From Bacillus xiamenensis (GTDB lineage Bacteria; Bacillota; Bacilli; Bacillales; Bacillaceae), in contig NZ_AMSH01000001.1 in NCBI RefSeq assembly GCF_000300535.1, positions 62,001 through 126,000 on the forward strand: a stretch of DNA of 64,000 nt, read 5' to 3'. The notes below the pieces were generated by a model. That model did no database searches. It worked only from the letters and a program-made list of their open reading frames with translations, and was not told where the DNA came from. Every line of letters starts with the position of its first letter. The stretch's first letter is position 1. A program made the position numbers and the translations under genes. Positions 1 to 8,884 of the stretch are shown one piece after another.

Positions 1-175
1 CGATCATTAAAATGTTTTTAGGAACGACTTCATCCTTTAGCTTATCATGTAAAAGACTTCTTCTGTAACGGTTTCTTAAAGCCACCGCCACTGCTTTTTT
101 CGCATCAAGCTGACCAATAATGTACTGATCCAGCTTTTCAACTATTTCTCTTGGGGTGAACGGCTTTTTCTCCAT
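1..175 (-). CDS. hslU: HslU (ClpY) ATPase subunit, N-terminal 58 codons only
   Basis: AAA+ unfoldase that feeds substrates to the HslV peptidase. Only the N-terminus is in the window; the rest lies beyond position 1. The visible protein begins [19 protein letters not shown] and continues through the conserved NRYRRSLL stretch to just before the Walker A loop. Two in-frame ATG codons exist, at 184 and 175. An AAAGGA ribosome binding site sits 1 base from the first and about 10 bases from the second, so 175 is preferred; it also matches the usual start of the family. The gene follows hslV after 16 bases, as in the codVWXY operon of B. subtilis. Confidence 0.93.
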   Translation of the reverse strand, partial: MEKKPFTPREIVEKLDQYIIGQLDAKKAVAVALRNRYRRSLLHDKLKDEVVPKNILMI

Positions 176-191
176 ACGTCTCATGTCCTTT

Positions 192-737
192 CTATTCAAG
201 CTCTTCTAAAGTGATTTGATCGTTCGTGTAGACACAGATTTCTCCGGCCGTTTCAAGAGCAGCCCTTGCAATCTCTCGAGCTGAGAGGTGATCACCTGCA
301 TGTTTTTTGAGTGCTCTCCCGGCGCTAAGCGCATAGTTGCCGCCTGAGCCGATAGCCAAGATGCCATCGTCTGGCTCGATGACCTCTCCTGTTCCAGATA
401 CGAGCAGAATGCTTTCTTTGTTCATCACGATAAGCATTGCTTCAAGCTGTCTGAGCATCTTGTCACTGCGCCATTCTTTCGCCAGCTCTACTGCTGCTCG
501 TTTTAAGTTACCACCGTATTCTTCCAGCTTTGTTTCAAACTTCTCAAAGAGTGTAAATGCATCTGCTACTGAACCAGCAAAACCTGCGAGCACCTTGCCT
601 CCGAAAAGACGGCGCACTTTCTTTGCTGTATGTTTCATGACGACAGCCTGCCCAAAAGTGACTTGACCGTCTCCAGCCATCGCACTTTTTCCTTTATGTT
701 GAACGGCAAAAATGGTGGTTGCATGAAATGATGACAT
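192..737 (-). CDS. hslV: HslV (ClpQ/CodW) peptidase of the HslUV protease
   Basis: Proteolytic subunit of the two-component ATP-dependent HslUV protease, 181 residues. It keeps the proteasome-beta-like core ([37 protein letters not shown]). Most HslV proteins mature to an N-terminal threonine; here the protein starts MSSFHATT, so that threonine is preceded by a short extension. This is the form known from B. subtilis CodW, where serine 2 after Met removal is reported as nucleophile. An AAGGAGG site lies upstream of the ATG. It sits between xerC (14 bases) and hslU (16 bases), so the three are probably co-transcribed. Confidence 0.96.
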   Translation of the reverse strand: MSSFHATTIFAVQHKGKSAMAGDGQVTFGQAVVMKHTAKKVRRLFGGKVLAGFAGSVADAFTLFEKFETKLEEYGGNLKRAAVELAKEWRSDKMLRQLEAMLIVMNKESILLVSGTGEVIEPDDGILAIGSGGNYALSAGRALKKHAGDHLSAREIARAALETAGEICVYTNDQITLEELE

Positions 738-751
738 GAAAAAACCTCCTT

Positions 752-1669
752 TTAGAATCGTTTAAAAGCCCTTGGGTGATGAGACATGTACGTTTTTCTT
801 AAAGAATCTTTTGATACATGTGTGTACACCTGAGTTGATGATAAATTTGAGTGACCGAGAAGTTCTTGAACACTTCTCAAATCAGCTCCCTCGTTTAAAA
901 GGTGTGTAGCAAAGGTGTGCCTTAACATGTGAGGATGGATATGTAATGTGCCTGACGCTTTTTTCATTAATTCACTTAGAATGAATCGAACGCCACGGTC
1001 TGTAAGAGGAGCTCCGCGCTGATTCAAAAACACATGTGAACCAGCACGATCTTTTCCCTTACCGATCAGCTTCTGCCTTCCACTCTCTAAATAAGTGGAG
1101 AGCGCTTCATGTGCGTAAGAGCCGAAAGGAACATACCGCTGTTTGCTGCCTTTCCCATGAACAAGCACTGTATCCATCGATAAATCAAGATCAGATTCTT
1201 TTAATGAACATAACTCACTGACCCTCATACCTGTTGCATAAAGAAGTTCTAAAATGGCTTGATTTCTTTGACCAAGCGGTGTGCTCAGATCAGATACTGT
1301 AAACAGCTCTTTTAGTTCCTCTTCGTACAAAAATGAAGGAATGCGCTTATCCTGCTTTGGTAAGCTAACGAGTAAAAAAGGATTTTCTTTCACAAGCTGT
1401 TCTCTTAATAAAAATTTATAAAAGCTGCGAAGTGCAGAGACTTTCTTACTAATCGTTCTTCTTGTAAGGCCTTTTTCATAAGCTTCTGTTAAATAAATTC
1501 TCGTATCTTGATAGGATACCTCTTCAAAACCGTTTATTCCTTGAATGTTCATAAATCTGACAAACTCTTCAATGGCCTCCGTATATCCTGAGATCGTTAA
1601 AGCCGAATAGTTTTTTTCAATCTGCAAATATTCAATGAATAAGTGGACAAGACGCTGTTTATTCGTCAT
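752..1669 (-). CDS. xerC: Tyrosine recombinase XerC (CodV)
   Basis: Site-specific recombinase that resolves chromosome dimers at dif with XerD. It has 305 residues, the family length. The N-terminal SAM-like DNA-binding domain covers about residues 1-100. The catalytic domain shows the R-H-R-H-Y set: Arg in [12 protein letters not shown], His and Arg in [12 protein letters not shown], His in [11 protein letters not shown], and the nucleophilic Tyr in STQVYTHVS. The ATG is preceded by AAAGAGGTG. It is the first gene before hslV-hslU and is named codV in B. subtilis for its position upstream of codY. It is a housekeeping Xer protein; no phage or integron context is visible. Confidence 0.95.
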   Translation of the reverse strand: MTNKQRLVHLFIEYLQIEKNYSALTISGYTEAIEEFVRFMNIQGINGFEEVSYQDTRIYLTEAYEKGLTRRTISKKVSALRSFYKFLLREQLVKENPFLLVSLPKQDKRIPSFLYEEELKELFTVSDLSTPLGQRNQAILELLYATGMRVSELCSLKESDLDLSMDTVLVHGKGSKQRYVPFGSYAHEALSTYLESGRQKLIGKGKDRAGSHVFLNQRGAPLTDRGVRFILSELMKKASGTLHIHPHMLRHTFATHLLNEGADLRSVQELLGHSNLSSTQVYTHVSKDSLRKTYMSHHPRAFKRF

Positions 1670-1694
1670 TTTTACACCTCTTTAAGGCTTTTAA

Positions 1695-1724
1695 ATGGTA
1701 TCACATATCTTGCTTCCGGTGCAA
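1695..1724 (-). promoter_or_regulatory. Candidate sigma-A promoter for xerC-hslV-hslU
   Basis: On the minus strand TTGCAC (1719-1724) is followed after 18 bases by TACCAT (1695-1700), just upstream of the xerC ribosome binding site. The -10 box is a weak match. No terminator is visible after trmFO, so read-through from trmFO is an alternative. Confidence 0.4.
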
Positions 1725-1731
1725 TGTTTTA

Positions 1732-3036
1732 CTACAGAGATTTCGAAATAGTTTGAATAGTTTCGATTGCGCGCTTAGCGTACTCTGCATAGCGCTCCTG
1801 TTTGTTTTTAATTCGAACGCCAAGATCTTTCAGCAAGCCGAAGTTTGCATTCATCGGCTGGAAGCTTTTCTTGTTTGTCGACGTAATGTAGTGAGCCATG
1901 CTGCCAATCGCCGTTTCCTCAGGGAGTGTAACAAGCTCTTCACCTTTGACAAAACGAGCCGCATTAATTCCAGCGACCAATCCTGAAGCCGCAGACTCGA
2001 CATAGCCTTCAACACCAGTCATTTGTCCGGCAAAGAATAGATCGTCTCTGTTTTTAAACTGATACGTCGGTCTTAGAAGGCTTGGAGAGTTAATAAATGT
2101 ATTACGGTGCATCACACCATACCGAACAATCTCTGCCTCTTCAAGACCTGGGATCAAACGGAACACTTCCTTTTGATCGCCCCACTTCAGATGCGTTTGG
2201 AAACCAACGATATTATACAAAGTACCTGCTGCATCATCCTGTCTTAATTGAACAACAGCGTAAGGTCTTTTTCCTGTTTTCGGATCTTCAAGCCCTACTG
2301 GTTTCATCGGGCCAAACAGCATTGTTTTCTTTCCTCTTTTCGCCATGACTTCAATGGGCATACAGCCTTCAAAGAAGATTTCTTTTTCAAACTCTTTTAA
2401 TGGCACAGTTTCAGCAGAAATTAATGCCTCATAAAAACGATCGAATTCCTCTTCAGTCATTGGACAGTTTAAATAAGCAGCTTCTCCTTTATCATAGCGT
2501 GATTTCAAGTATACTTTATCCATATTGATGCTGTCTTTCTCTAAGATCGGTGCTGCTGCATCGTAGAAATACAGATACTCCTCACCTGTTAATAATTTCA
2601 ATTCTTTTGAAAGTGCTTCTGATGTAAGCGGACCAGTCGCAATAATTGTCGGACCTTCTGGAATGCTTTGCACTTCTTCTTGAAAGACTGTCACATTCGG
2701 GTGATTTTTCACGCGGTCTGTGACATTGGCTGCAAATTCATGGCGATCTACTGCAAGCGCTCCGCCAGCAGGAACCGAACTTTCATCTGCTGCTGCAATA
2801 ATGGCAGAATCTAAATGACGCATTTCTTCCTTTAATACACCTACCGCATTCGTCAAAGCGTTCGCACGCAATGAGTTGCTGCAGACTAGCTCTGCAAATT
2901 TATCAGTGTGGTGAGCTGGTGTTTGTTTAACAGGTCTCATTTCATACAGATTGACTTTAATTCCGCGTTTAGCAATTTGCCATGCCGCTTCACTTCCTGC
3001 TAAACCTGCTCCGATCACATTTACAAATTGACTCAT
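1732..3036 (-). CDS. trmFO: TrmFO, tRNA U54 methyltransferase (folate and FAD dependent)
   Basis: Methylates uridine 54 of tRNA to ribothymidine, using methylene-tetrahydrofolate and FADH2. It has 434 residues. The N-terminal dinucleotide fold reads [20 protein letters not shown], and a C-terminal FAD motif is seen in [20 protein letters not shown]. The conserved cysteine-containing stretch [11 protein letters not shown] is present near residue 50. Older annotations call this gene gid. AGGAGAG precedes the ATG. It lies between topA and xerC, the order seen in many Firmicutes. A topA terminator in the 70-base gap suggests trmFO may have its own start of transcription, but I found no clear promoter. 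Confidence 0.96.
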   Translation of the reverse strand: MSQFVNVIGAGLAGSEAAWQIAKRGIKVNLYEMRPVKQTPAHHTDKFAELVCSNSLRANALTNAVGVLKEEMRHLDSAIIAAADESSVPAGGALAVDRHEFAANVTDRVKNHPNVTVFQEEVQSIPEGPTIIATGPLTSEALSKELKLLTGEEYLYFYDAAAPILEKDSINMDKVYLKSRYDKGEAAYLNCPMTEEEFDRFYEALISAETVPLKEFEKEIFFEGCMPIEVMAKRGKKTMLFGPMKPVGLEDPKTGKRPYAVVQLRQDDAAGTLYNIVGFQTHLKWGDQKEVFRLIPGLEEAEIVRYGVMHRNTFINSPSLLRPTYQFKNRDDLFFAGQMTGVEGYVESAASGLVAGINAARFVKGEELVTLPEETAIGSMAHYITSTNKKSFQPMNANFGLLKDLGVRIKNKQERYAEYAKRAIETIQTISKSL

Positions 3037-3076
3037 TGTACAACTCTCCTATTTCGTAAGTTCTGTTTGATGACAT

Positions 3077-3107
3077 AAAAAAGCAGGTGAACAAGGCTGC
3101 TCACCGC
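3077..3107 (-). terminator. Rho-independent terminator of topA
   Basis: Immediately after the topA stop codon the minus strand folds into a GC-rich hairpin (GGTGA paired with TCACC at 3086-3090/3101-3105, extended by GC/GC around a one-base bulge), followed by six T residues (3077-3082). Confidence 0.65.
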
Positions 3108-5182
3108 TATTTTTGTTGTTCCTCTTTATAATCACAATTCACACATTGAACTTGAACGCCTTTTTTCAGCTTTTTCTCTACAAGCATATTTTCGCACTTT
3201 GGACACTTTCTTTCAATTGGTTTGTCCCAAGAGACGAATTCACACGCTGGAAAACGATCACAGCCATAAAAAATGCGGCGCTTCTTAGATTTCCGTTCAA
3301 CGATGTTTCCTTCGTGACAGGTCGGGCATTTGACACCGATATCTTTCACAATTGGTTTTGTGTTACGGCAGTCAGGGAAATTAGAGCATGCCATGAACTT
3401 ACCGTATCTCCCCATTTTGTATACCATCGGATGCCCGCACTCTTCACAGTCCACTCCGGCGTATTCAGGCTCAATCTCAACTTCTTGCATTTCTGCTTCT
3501 GCTTTTTCTACCCGTTTTGCAAAGTCTTGATAGAAGCTGTCGATAATGCGAACCCATTCGATCGTACCTTCTTCAACGCTATCAAGTTCTTTTTCCATTT
3601 TTGCAGTGAATTCTACGTTAATGATTTCAGGGAAGAATTCAATAATTAAGTTGAGTACAATTTCTCCAAGCTCTGTTGGAATAAACCGTTTGTTATCAAG
3701 TGCGACATAGCCGCGCTTTTGAATCGTATCTAATGTTGGGGCATACGTAGATGGGCGACCGATACCAAGCTCTTCAAGCGTTTTGACAAGTCTTGCCTCT
3801 GTATAGCGGGGAGGCGGCTGCGTGAAGTGCTGTTCTGGTTCGATATCTTTTGAAAGAACCGTATCTCCCTCTTTCAGATCAGGGAGCATTTTGTCCTTTT
3901 CTTCTAACTGGTCGTCCTTCCCTTCAACATATACCTTCATAAACCCAGGGAATTTCACCTTGCTTCCATTAGCACGGAAAGTAAGGCCGTTATTTTCAAG
4001 ATCCACACTCATTGTATCAAGAACAGCCGACGCCATTTGGCTTGCCACAAATCGTTCCCAAATCAATTTATAAAGTCGAAGCTGATCTCTGCTTAGCACA
4101 TGTTTGACATCTGCTGGTTTTCTTAGCGTAGAAGTCGGCCGGATGGCTTCGTGAGCATCCTGTGCATTGTCGTTCTTTTTGGCAGTACGTTTTGTTGTAT
4201 TTAAGAAATTCTTGCCGTACGTTTGATCAATGAAAGCAGATACTTCTTCAATTGCCGTATTGGAAATACGTGTTGAGTCCGTTCTCATATATGTAATGAG
4301 ACCTACTGTACCTTCTTTCCCAAGATCAATCCCTTCATATAATTGCTGTGCAATCATCATCGTCTTCTTCGCACGGAAGTTGAGTTTTCTTGCTGCCTCT
4401 TGCTGCAAGGTAGATGTCGTAAACGGAAGAGCTGGGTTGCGTTTACGTTCTTTTTTTGTCACTTTTTCAACAGAAAATTTGCTTCCTTTTAATTTCGAAA
4501 GGATTTCTTTTACATCTTCTTTTGTTTTCAGAGGATGTTTTTTGCCGCCCACGCCAAAGAAACTAGCCTCAAAGCTTTCTTTTCCTTTTAGGAATGTACC
4601 ATCAATTGTCCAGTATTCTTCTGGTTTAAATTCATTAATTTCATTTTCTCGGTCAATAATCAGGCGGAGTGCAACCGATTGAACACGACCGGCACTTAAG
4701 CCCTTTTTGACTTTTTTCCATAAAATCGGGCTAATTTTATATCCAACAAGACGGTCTAAAATCCGTCTTGCCTGCTGCGCGTCAACTAAGTCCATATTGA
4801 TCATACGTGGATGCTTAAAGGAATCTTTAATTGCATCTTTTGTAATTTCGTTAAAGACAACGCGGCAGTCAGAAGAGAGGTCAAGGTCAAGGCTGTGTGC
4901 TAAATGCCAAGCAATCGCTTCTCCCTCTCTATCGGGGTCAGCTGCGAGATAGACTTTCTTTGCTTTTTTCGCCGCTGTTTTTAATTCCTTTAAAACCGGG
5001 CCTTTCCCGCGAATCGTAATATATCTCGGTTCGAAGTCATGCTCAGTGTCAACACCGAGCTGACTTTTCGGTAAATCCCTTACGTGCCCCATTGAAGCCT
5101 TTACTTTATACTTTTTTCCTAAATAACGCTCAATCGTTTTCGCCTTTGCTGGCGACTCAACGATGACTAAATAATCAGCCAT
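3107..5182 (-). CDS. topA: DNA topoisomerase I (type IA)
   Basis: Relaxes negative supercoils by single-strand passage. The toprim domain starts at once ([20 protein letters not shown]) and carries the acidic [12 protein letters not shown] motif. The active-site tyrosine is in [14 protein letters not shown]. Three C-terminal zinc ribbons follow ([19 protein letters not shown] and CPKCENML, each with a second cysteine pair). The open frame extends 15 codons further upstream, but ATG at 5182 has an AAGGGGGA ribosome binding site 8 bases away and gives 691 residues, the B. subtilis length as I remember it. Two candidate promoters lie upstream and a terminator follows the gene, so it is probably a single-gene unit. 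Confidence 0.97.
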   Translation of the reverse strand: MADYLVIVESPAKAKTIERYLGKKYKVKASMGHVRDLPKSQLGVDTEHDFEPRYITIRGKGPVLKELKTAAKKAKKVYLAADPDREGEAIAWHLAHSLDLDLSSDCRVVFNEITKDAIKDSFKHPRMINMDLVDAQQARRILDRLVGYKISPILWKKVKKGLSAGRVQSVALRLIIDRENEINEFKPEEYWTIDGTFLKGKESFEASFFGVGGKKHPLKTKEDVKEILSKLKGSKFSVEKVTKKERKRNPALPFTTSTLQQEAARKLNFRAKKTMMIAQQLYEGIDLGKEGTVGLITYMRTDSTRISNTAIEEVSAFIDQTYGKNFLNTTKRTAKKNDNAQDAHEAIRPTSTLRKPADVKHVLSRDQLRLYKLIWERFVASQMASAVLDTMSVDLENNGLTFRANGSKVKFPGFMKVYVEGKDDQLEEKDKMLPDLKEGDTVLSKDIEPEQHFTQPPPRYTEARLVKTLEELGIGRPSTYAPTLDTIQKRGYVALDNKRFIPTELGEIVLNLIIEFFPEIINVEFTAKMEKELDSVEEGTIEWVRIIDSFYQDFAKRVEKAEAEMQEVEIEPEYAGVDCEECGHPMVYKMGRYGKFMACSNFPDCRNTKPIVKDIGVKCPTCHEGNIVERKSKKRRIFYGCDRFPACEFVSWDKPIERKCPKCENMLVEKKLKKGVQVQCVNCDYKEEQQK

Positions 5183-5295
5183 ACTCAAAATCCCCCTTAA
5201 GAGGTGTTCTCTCTTTATCCATTTCACAAATTGATATTTATGTTAATTGCACCTATCTAACAGGCAATTGTTAAAAATTCTTTATGATGAACATC

Positions 5296-5323
5296 ATTAT
5301 AAACACGAAAAACAAAGTGTAAA
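5296..5323 (-). promoter_or_regulatory. Candidate topA promoter P2 (proximal)
   Basis: TTTACA (5318-5323) and a perfect TATAAT (5296-5301) are separated by 16 bases on the minus strand. The palindrome ATGATGTTCATCAT (5285-5298) overlaps the -10 box and the predicted start of transcription, where an operator could sit. Confidence 0.6.
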
Positions 5324-5338
5324 CTTAAATCTTCACTA

Positions 5339-5367
5339 TTATTAAATATTCCTATGTCTTTTGTCAA
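5339..5367 (-). promoter_or_regulatory. Candidate topA promoter P1 (distal)
   Basis: A consensus TTGACA (5362-5367) is followed after 17 bases by TAATAA (5339-5344) on the minus strand, directly after the end of dprA. It would produce a leader of about 150 bases in front of topA, with P2 inside that leader. Confidence 0.6.
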
Positions 5368-5376
5368 ACGATATTT

Positions 5377-6279
5377 TTATGAGGGTTCAGTATATTGAAC
5401 GCCCTGGAAGAAGAATTCCTCTAAAATATCTTTCGTAGAATGAACAAGCTTGGCTCCTTGTTGAATAAGTCTAGCTGGACCTGTGGAATTAGAATCAAAG
5501 ATCGATCCTGCAACAGCAAACACTTCTTTTCCTTGCTCCAGTGCCTGATAGGCTGTAATAAGCGAACCGCTCTTTTCTTTGCACTGGATCACGATGGTTC
5601 CTTTTGTCAAAGCACTAATTAATCGATTTCTCATCGGAAAATGCCACTTTTCTGGTTTAATATAAGGCGGATGCTCTGACAAAAGCAAATGATGTTCTCC
5701 CATGTATTGAGCCATTTGCACATGTTCTTTTGGATATAGATGTTGAAATCCACCAGCTACAACTCCAATGGTTTTCCCCTTTTTCCTGATACACTCCTTA
5801 TGTGCAAGTCCATCAATTCCTTTTGCTAAACCACTGACAATCGTCCAATTTTCCTCTACAAGTTCACCAACGATTTTTTTCACACATGCTTCTCCATAAG
5901 AGGACGGTACACGAGTACCTACTACACCTAAACTTTTTTCTTCATTTAAATAGGTTATGTTTCCTTTTAGGAATAACACAGGGGGAGGATCATAAATGTG
6001 TTTTAGTGTGCTGGGATATAAGGATGATGTGATGGGAATCATGTGAATGTTTTGCTTTAAATAGGCTTGAATCATATGTTCAAAAATGGGGAATTCATTT
6101 TCTTCTGCTTGTTTTAAGCGGGTAAAGTCAATCTTTTGTAATGATCGATCCTGTTTGAAATGATGTGTTTCTTCATTTATATATAACTCAGGATCGACTT
6201 TCCACCATTTTGTTAACAAAGAGGGTGAGATGAGGCCTTTTAAGCGGTGAAAAATCATTCTTTCGGACACGTTGTACAT
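5377..6279 (-). CDS. dprA: DprA (Smf), recombination mediator for natural transformation
   Basis: Binds incoming single-stranded DNA and loads RecA during transformation. It has 300 residues, with an N-terminal region followed by the Rossmann-like DprA domain: VGTRVPSSYGEACVKK, IVSGLAKGIDGLAH, IGVVAGGFQHLYPKEH and EKWHFPMRNRLISAL are family signatures. The C-terminus ends QYTEPS, much like B. subtilis DprA. GGAGG precedes the ATG. The gene stands alone between the sucCD terminator and topA. Competence genes of this kind are normally under ComK, but I did not find a convincing K-box in the short gap that also holds the sucD terminator. Confidence 0.95.
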   Translation of the reverse strand: MYNVSERMIFHRLKGLISPSLLTKWWKVDPELYINEETHHFKQDRSLQKIDFTRLKQAEENEFPIFEHMIQAYLKQNIHMIPITSSLYPSTLKHIYDPPPVLFLKGNITYLNEEKSLGVVGTRVPSSYGEACVKKIVGELVEENWTIVSGLAKGIDGLAHKECIRKKGKTIGVVAGGFQHLYPKEHVQMAQYMGEHHLLLSEHPPYIKPEKWHFPMRNRLISALTKGTIVIQCKEKSGSLITAYQALEQGKEVFAVAGSIFDSNSTGPARLIQQGAKLVHSTKDILEEFFFQGVQYTEPS

Positions 6280-6306
6280 ACCATTCCTCCAGTTTAAGAT
6301 AGATAG

Positions 6307-6344
6307 AAAGAAGAAGACTTGTCAAAGAACAAGTCTTCTTCTTT
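6307..6344 (-). terminator. Terminator of sucCD
   Basis: A perfect 16-base inverted repeat (6307-6322 with 6329-6344) with a six-base loop begins three bases past the sucD stop. The arms are rich in A and T at the base, so it could work as a terminator on either strand. Confidence 0.85.
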
Positions 6345-6346
6345 TA

Positions 6347-7249
6347 TTAATGCGTTTTACAAGCTTCAAAGAGATTTTTCTCTTTTAACACTTTAATTAA
6401 GGTTTCTCCCATGACAGATGGCGTTTCTGCCACTTCAATTCCACATTCACGCATTGTTTTTACTTTTTCATCAGCCGTTCCCTTACCACCAGAAATAATG
6501 GCACCAGCATGTCCCATACGTTTTCCTGGAGGTGCTGTTTTACCGCCAATAAAGCCAACAACTGGTTTGGTCATATTTGCTTTTACCCATTCAGCTGCTT
6601 CTTCTTCAGCCGTACCGCCAATTTCACCGATCATAATGACAGCATGCGTGTCAGGATCTTCATTGAAAGCTTTTAATACATCAATAAAGTTCGTCCCGTT
6701 TACAGGGTCGCCGCCGATCCCTACAGCTGTCGATTGACCAACACCAGCTTCTGAAAGCTGATGTACCGCTTCATATGTAAGCGTTCCAGAACGAGAAACA
6801 ACACCAACATGACCTTTTTTATGAATATAGCCTGGCATAATGCCGATCTTACATTCTTCAGGTGTAATCACACCAGGGCAGTTTGGTCCAACAAGTCTTG
6901 TCTTCTTACCTTCCATATAGCGTTTCACTTTGACCATGTCCAGAACTGGAATATGCTCAGTAATACAGATGACAAGATCAACTTCTGCATCGACTGCCTC
7001 TAAAATGGCATCTGCTGCAAATGGTGCTGGTACATAGATGACAGAAGCATCTGCTCCAGTTGTCTGCACTGCTTCAGATACAGTATTAAATACAGGAACT
7101 CCTTCTACTTCAGTTCCACCTTTTCCAGGTGTGACACCGCCAACGATATTTGTTCCATACTCAATCATTTGTTTTGTATGGAATAATGCGGTTGAACCGG
7201 TAATCCCCTGAACAATTACTCTCGTATTTTTATTAATAAATACACTCAT
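6347..7249 (-). CDS. sucD: Succinate-CoA ligase (ADP-forming), alpha subunit
   Basis: Alpha subunit of the TCA-cycle enzyme that converts succinyl-CoA to succinate with ATP formation. It has 300 residues. The N-terminal CoA-binding Rossmann fold contains [38 protein letters not shown] and the ligase domain follow. The phospho-histidine lies in [18 protein letters not shown]. It lies 22 bases after sucC, with which it forms the alpha2beta2 or alpha-beta enzyme. A strong terminator follows. Confidence 0.97.
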   Translation of the reverse strand: MSVFINKNTRVIVQGITGSTALFHTKQMIEYGTNIVGGVTPGKGGTEVEGVPVFNTVSEAVQTTGADASVIYVPAPFAADAILEAVDAEVDLVICITEHIPVLDMVKVKRYMEGKKTRLVGPNCPGVITPEECKIGIMPGYIHKKGHVGVVSRSGTLTYEAVHQLSEAGVGQSTAVGIGGDPVNGTNFIDVLKAFNEDPDTHAVIMIGEIGGTAEEEAAEWVKANMTKPVVGFIGGKTAPPGKRMGHAGAIISGGKGTADEKVKTMRECGIEVAETPSVMGETLIKVLKEKNLFEACKTH

Positions 7250-7271
7250 TTAGGTTCCCTGCCTTTCTGCT

Positions 7272-8432
7272 CTACTTGACTAAAGATACAATCTTTTCTG
7301 CCCCGTCAGCCATAGACTCAGCAGAAGTGATATTTAAGCCTGATTCACTCAGGATTTTCTTCCCTAATTCAACGTTTGTTCCTTCAAGACGTACAACGAG
7401 CGGTAATGTTAAGCCGACTTGTTTCGTCGCTTCAACTACACCTTCTGCAATCACATCACATTTCATGATGCCGCCAAAAATGTTCACGAAAATCCCTTTG
7501 ACATTTTGATCAGATAAGATGATTTTAAATGCTTCCGTTACCTTTTCAGCAGTTGCACCGCCGCCAACATCTAGGAAGTTTGCAGGGTCCCCGCCGTAAT
7601 GCTTGATGATATCCATTGTAGACATCGCAAGACCTGCACCATTGACCATACAGCCAATGTTCCCATCAAGAGAAATATAGCTAAGATCATATTTAGATGC
7701 TTCAATTTCTTTTGGATCCTCTTCATCAAGATCACGGTATTCTAGTATATCTTTTTGTCTATATAAGGCATTGCTATCAAAGTTTAATTTTGCATCAAGT
7801 GCCATCACTTTTCCATCGCCTGTTACAACAAGTGGATTAATCTCAGCAATTGAACAGTCCTTTTCAATAAATGCGTTGTAAAGGCTTGTCATAAACTTAA
7901 CAGCTTGGCCAACTAACTTTGTTGGAATATTAATTTTAAACGCGACTTCTCTCGCCTGATAGGCTTGAAGACCAATCGCTGGGTCGATGACCACTTTCAC
8001 GATTTTTTCTGGCGTTTTTTCTGCTACTTCTTCAATTTCAGTACCGCCTTCTTCAGAAGCCATCAATACGATTCTTGATGTCGCTCTATCCAATACAAGT
8101 CCAACATAGTACTCCTTTTGAATATCGCAGCCTTCTTCAATAAGTAAGCGTTTTATTTCACGCCCTTCAGGCCCTGTTTGATGTGTAACAAGTGTTTTGC
8201 CGAGCAATTCCTCTGCAAACCCTTTCACTTCATCTTTTGTTTTTGCAATTTTTACCCCACCTGCTTTACCGCGGCCACCTGCATGAATCTGTGCTTTTAC
8301 GACATATACAGAGCTTCCTAGCTCTTCTGATGCTTTCACTGCTTCATCAGGTGTAAATGCTACTTTACCATTTGGAACTGAAACCCCATATTTTCTTAGG
8401 ATTTCTTTTCCTTGGTACTCATGGATATTCAT
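7272..8432 (-). CDS. sucC: Succinate-CoA ligase (ADP-forming), beta subunit
   Basis: Beta subunit with an N-terminal ATP-grasp domain ([53 protein letters not shown]) and a C-terminal CoA-ligase domain ([46 protein letters not shown]). The open frame runs ten codons further upstream, but ATG at 8432 has GGGAGGA close by and gives 386 residues, close to the family norm. sucCD is a two-gene operon with a candidate promoter at 8566-8593 and a candidate catabolite-repression site at 8475-8488. Confidence 0.96.
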   Translation of the reverse strand: MNIHEYQGKEILRKYGVSVPNGKVAFTPDEAVKASEELGSSVYVVKAQIHAGGRGKAGGVKIAKTKDEVKGFAEELLGKTLVTHQTGPEGREIKRLLIEEGCDIQKEYYVGLVLDRATSRIVLMASEEGGTEIEEVAEKTPEKIVKVVIDPAIGLQAYQAREVAFKINIPTKLVGQAVKFMTSLYNAFIEKDCSIAEINPLVVTGDGKVMALDAKLNFDSNALYRQKDILEYRDLDEEDPKEIEASKYDLSYISLDGNIGCMVNGAGLAMSTMDIIKHYGGDPANFLDVGGGATAEKVTEAFKIILSDQNVKGIFVNIFGGIMKCDVIAEGVVEATKQVGLTLPLVVRLEGTNVELGKKILSESGLNITSAESMADGAEKIVSLVK

Positions 8433-8474
8433 TTCCCATCCTCCCAACATATGTAGAAACAAAAATTATAAAAT

Positions 8475-8488
8475 AGACTGCGCTTTCA
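8475..8488 (-). promoter_or_regulatory. Candidate cre site (CcpA binding) upstream of sucC
   Basis: TGAAAGCGCAGTCT matches the cre consensus TGWAANCGNTNWCA at 12 of 14 positions, counting N. It lies in the leader about 75 bases downstream of the predicted start of transcription, where CcpA would act as a roadblock. Glucose repression of sucCD is what I recall for B. subtilis; binding here is inference. Confidence 0.45.
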
Positions 8489-8565
8489 TTTTAAAGAATA
8501 AAAAAGAGAATGTCTAGGGTTCTATGTAAAATCGTAAAATCCTTCTAAACATTCAAACTTTTATT

Positions 8566-8593
8566 TTATTAAAAATATAAATTTTTCAGTCAA
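8566..8593 (-). promoter_or_regulatory. Candidate sucCD promoter
   Basis: TTGACT (8588-8593) is followed after 16 bases by TAATAA (8566-8571) on the minus strand, in an A/T-rich 176-base gap. It starts inside the short space after ylqH; no terminator is visible for ylqGH, so read-through is possible. Confidence 0.4.
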
Positions 8594-8608
8594 AACACTT
8601 ATTTTACC

Positions 8609-8884
8609 TTATTTTTTCATTTTTTGATCTAACCTATAGATAAATGAAAATATTTCTGCTACAGTATCGTATAACGCTTCTGGTATTTCCTCATCCAGCG
8701 TTAAATGGCGCATCAGTTCTACTAAATTAGGGTCTTCTTGGACGGGAACTCCTGCTTTTTTTGCTTCTTCAATTATATGATCTGCCACATAGCCGCTGCC
8801 TGTTGCGACGACTTTTGGCGCCTTTTGTTTTTCTTCATCGTAGTGCAGAGCGACCGCTCTTCTAAGCGGTTTTGAATCCTTCAT
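8609..8884 (-). CDS. ylqH: YlqH, FlhB C-terminal-domain-like protein
   Basis: Small protein of 91 residues resembling the cytoplasmic tail of the flagellar export protein FlhB after its autocleavage site (AVALHYDEEKQKAPKVVATG, DPNLVELM). The membrane part and the NPTH cleavage motif of true FlhB are absent, so it looks like a free-standing export-switch domain. The ATG overlaps the ylqG stop codon (ATGA), which indicates translational coupling. YlqG resembles FliK, the partner of FlhB in flagellar hook-length control, so the two probably work together, possibly with the flagellar export gate. The function in Bacillus is unknown to me. Confidence 0.85.
   Translation of the reverse strand: MKDSKPLRRAVALHYDEEKQKAPKVVATGSGYVADHIIEEAKKAGVPVQEDPNLVELMRHLTLDEEIPEALYDTVAEIFSFIYRLDQKMKK

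Noticed and set aside
3113-3649. A 178-codon plus-strand frame opposite topA
   Set aside because: Entirely antisense to the zinc-ribbon end of topoisomerase I; composition biased to Phe and no ribosome binding site.
8433-8608. Small peptide gene between ylqH and sucC
   Set aside because: The gap is A/T-rich with frequent stops in all frames; only the promoter and the cre candidate can be supported.
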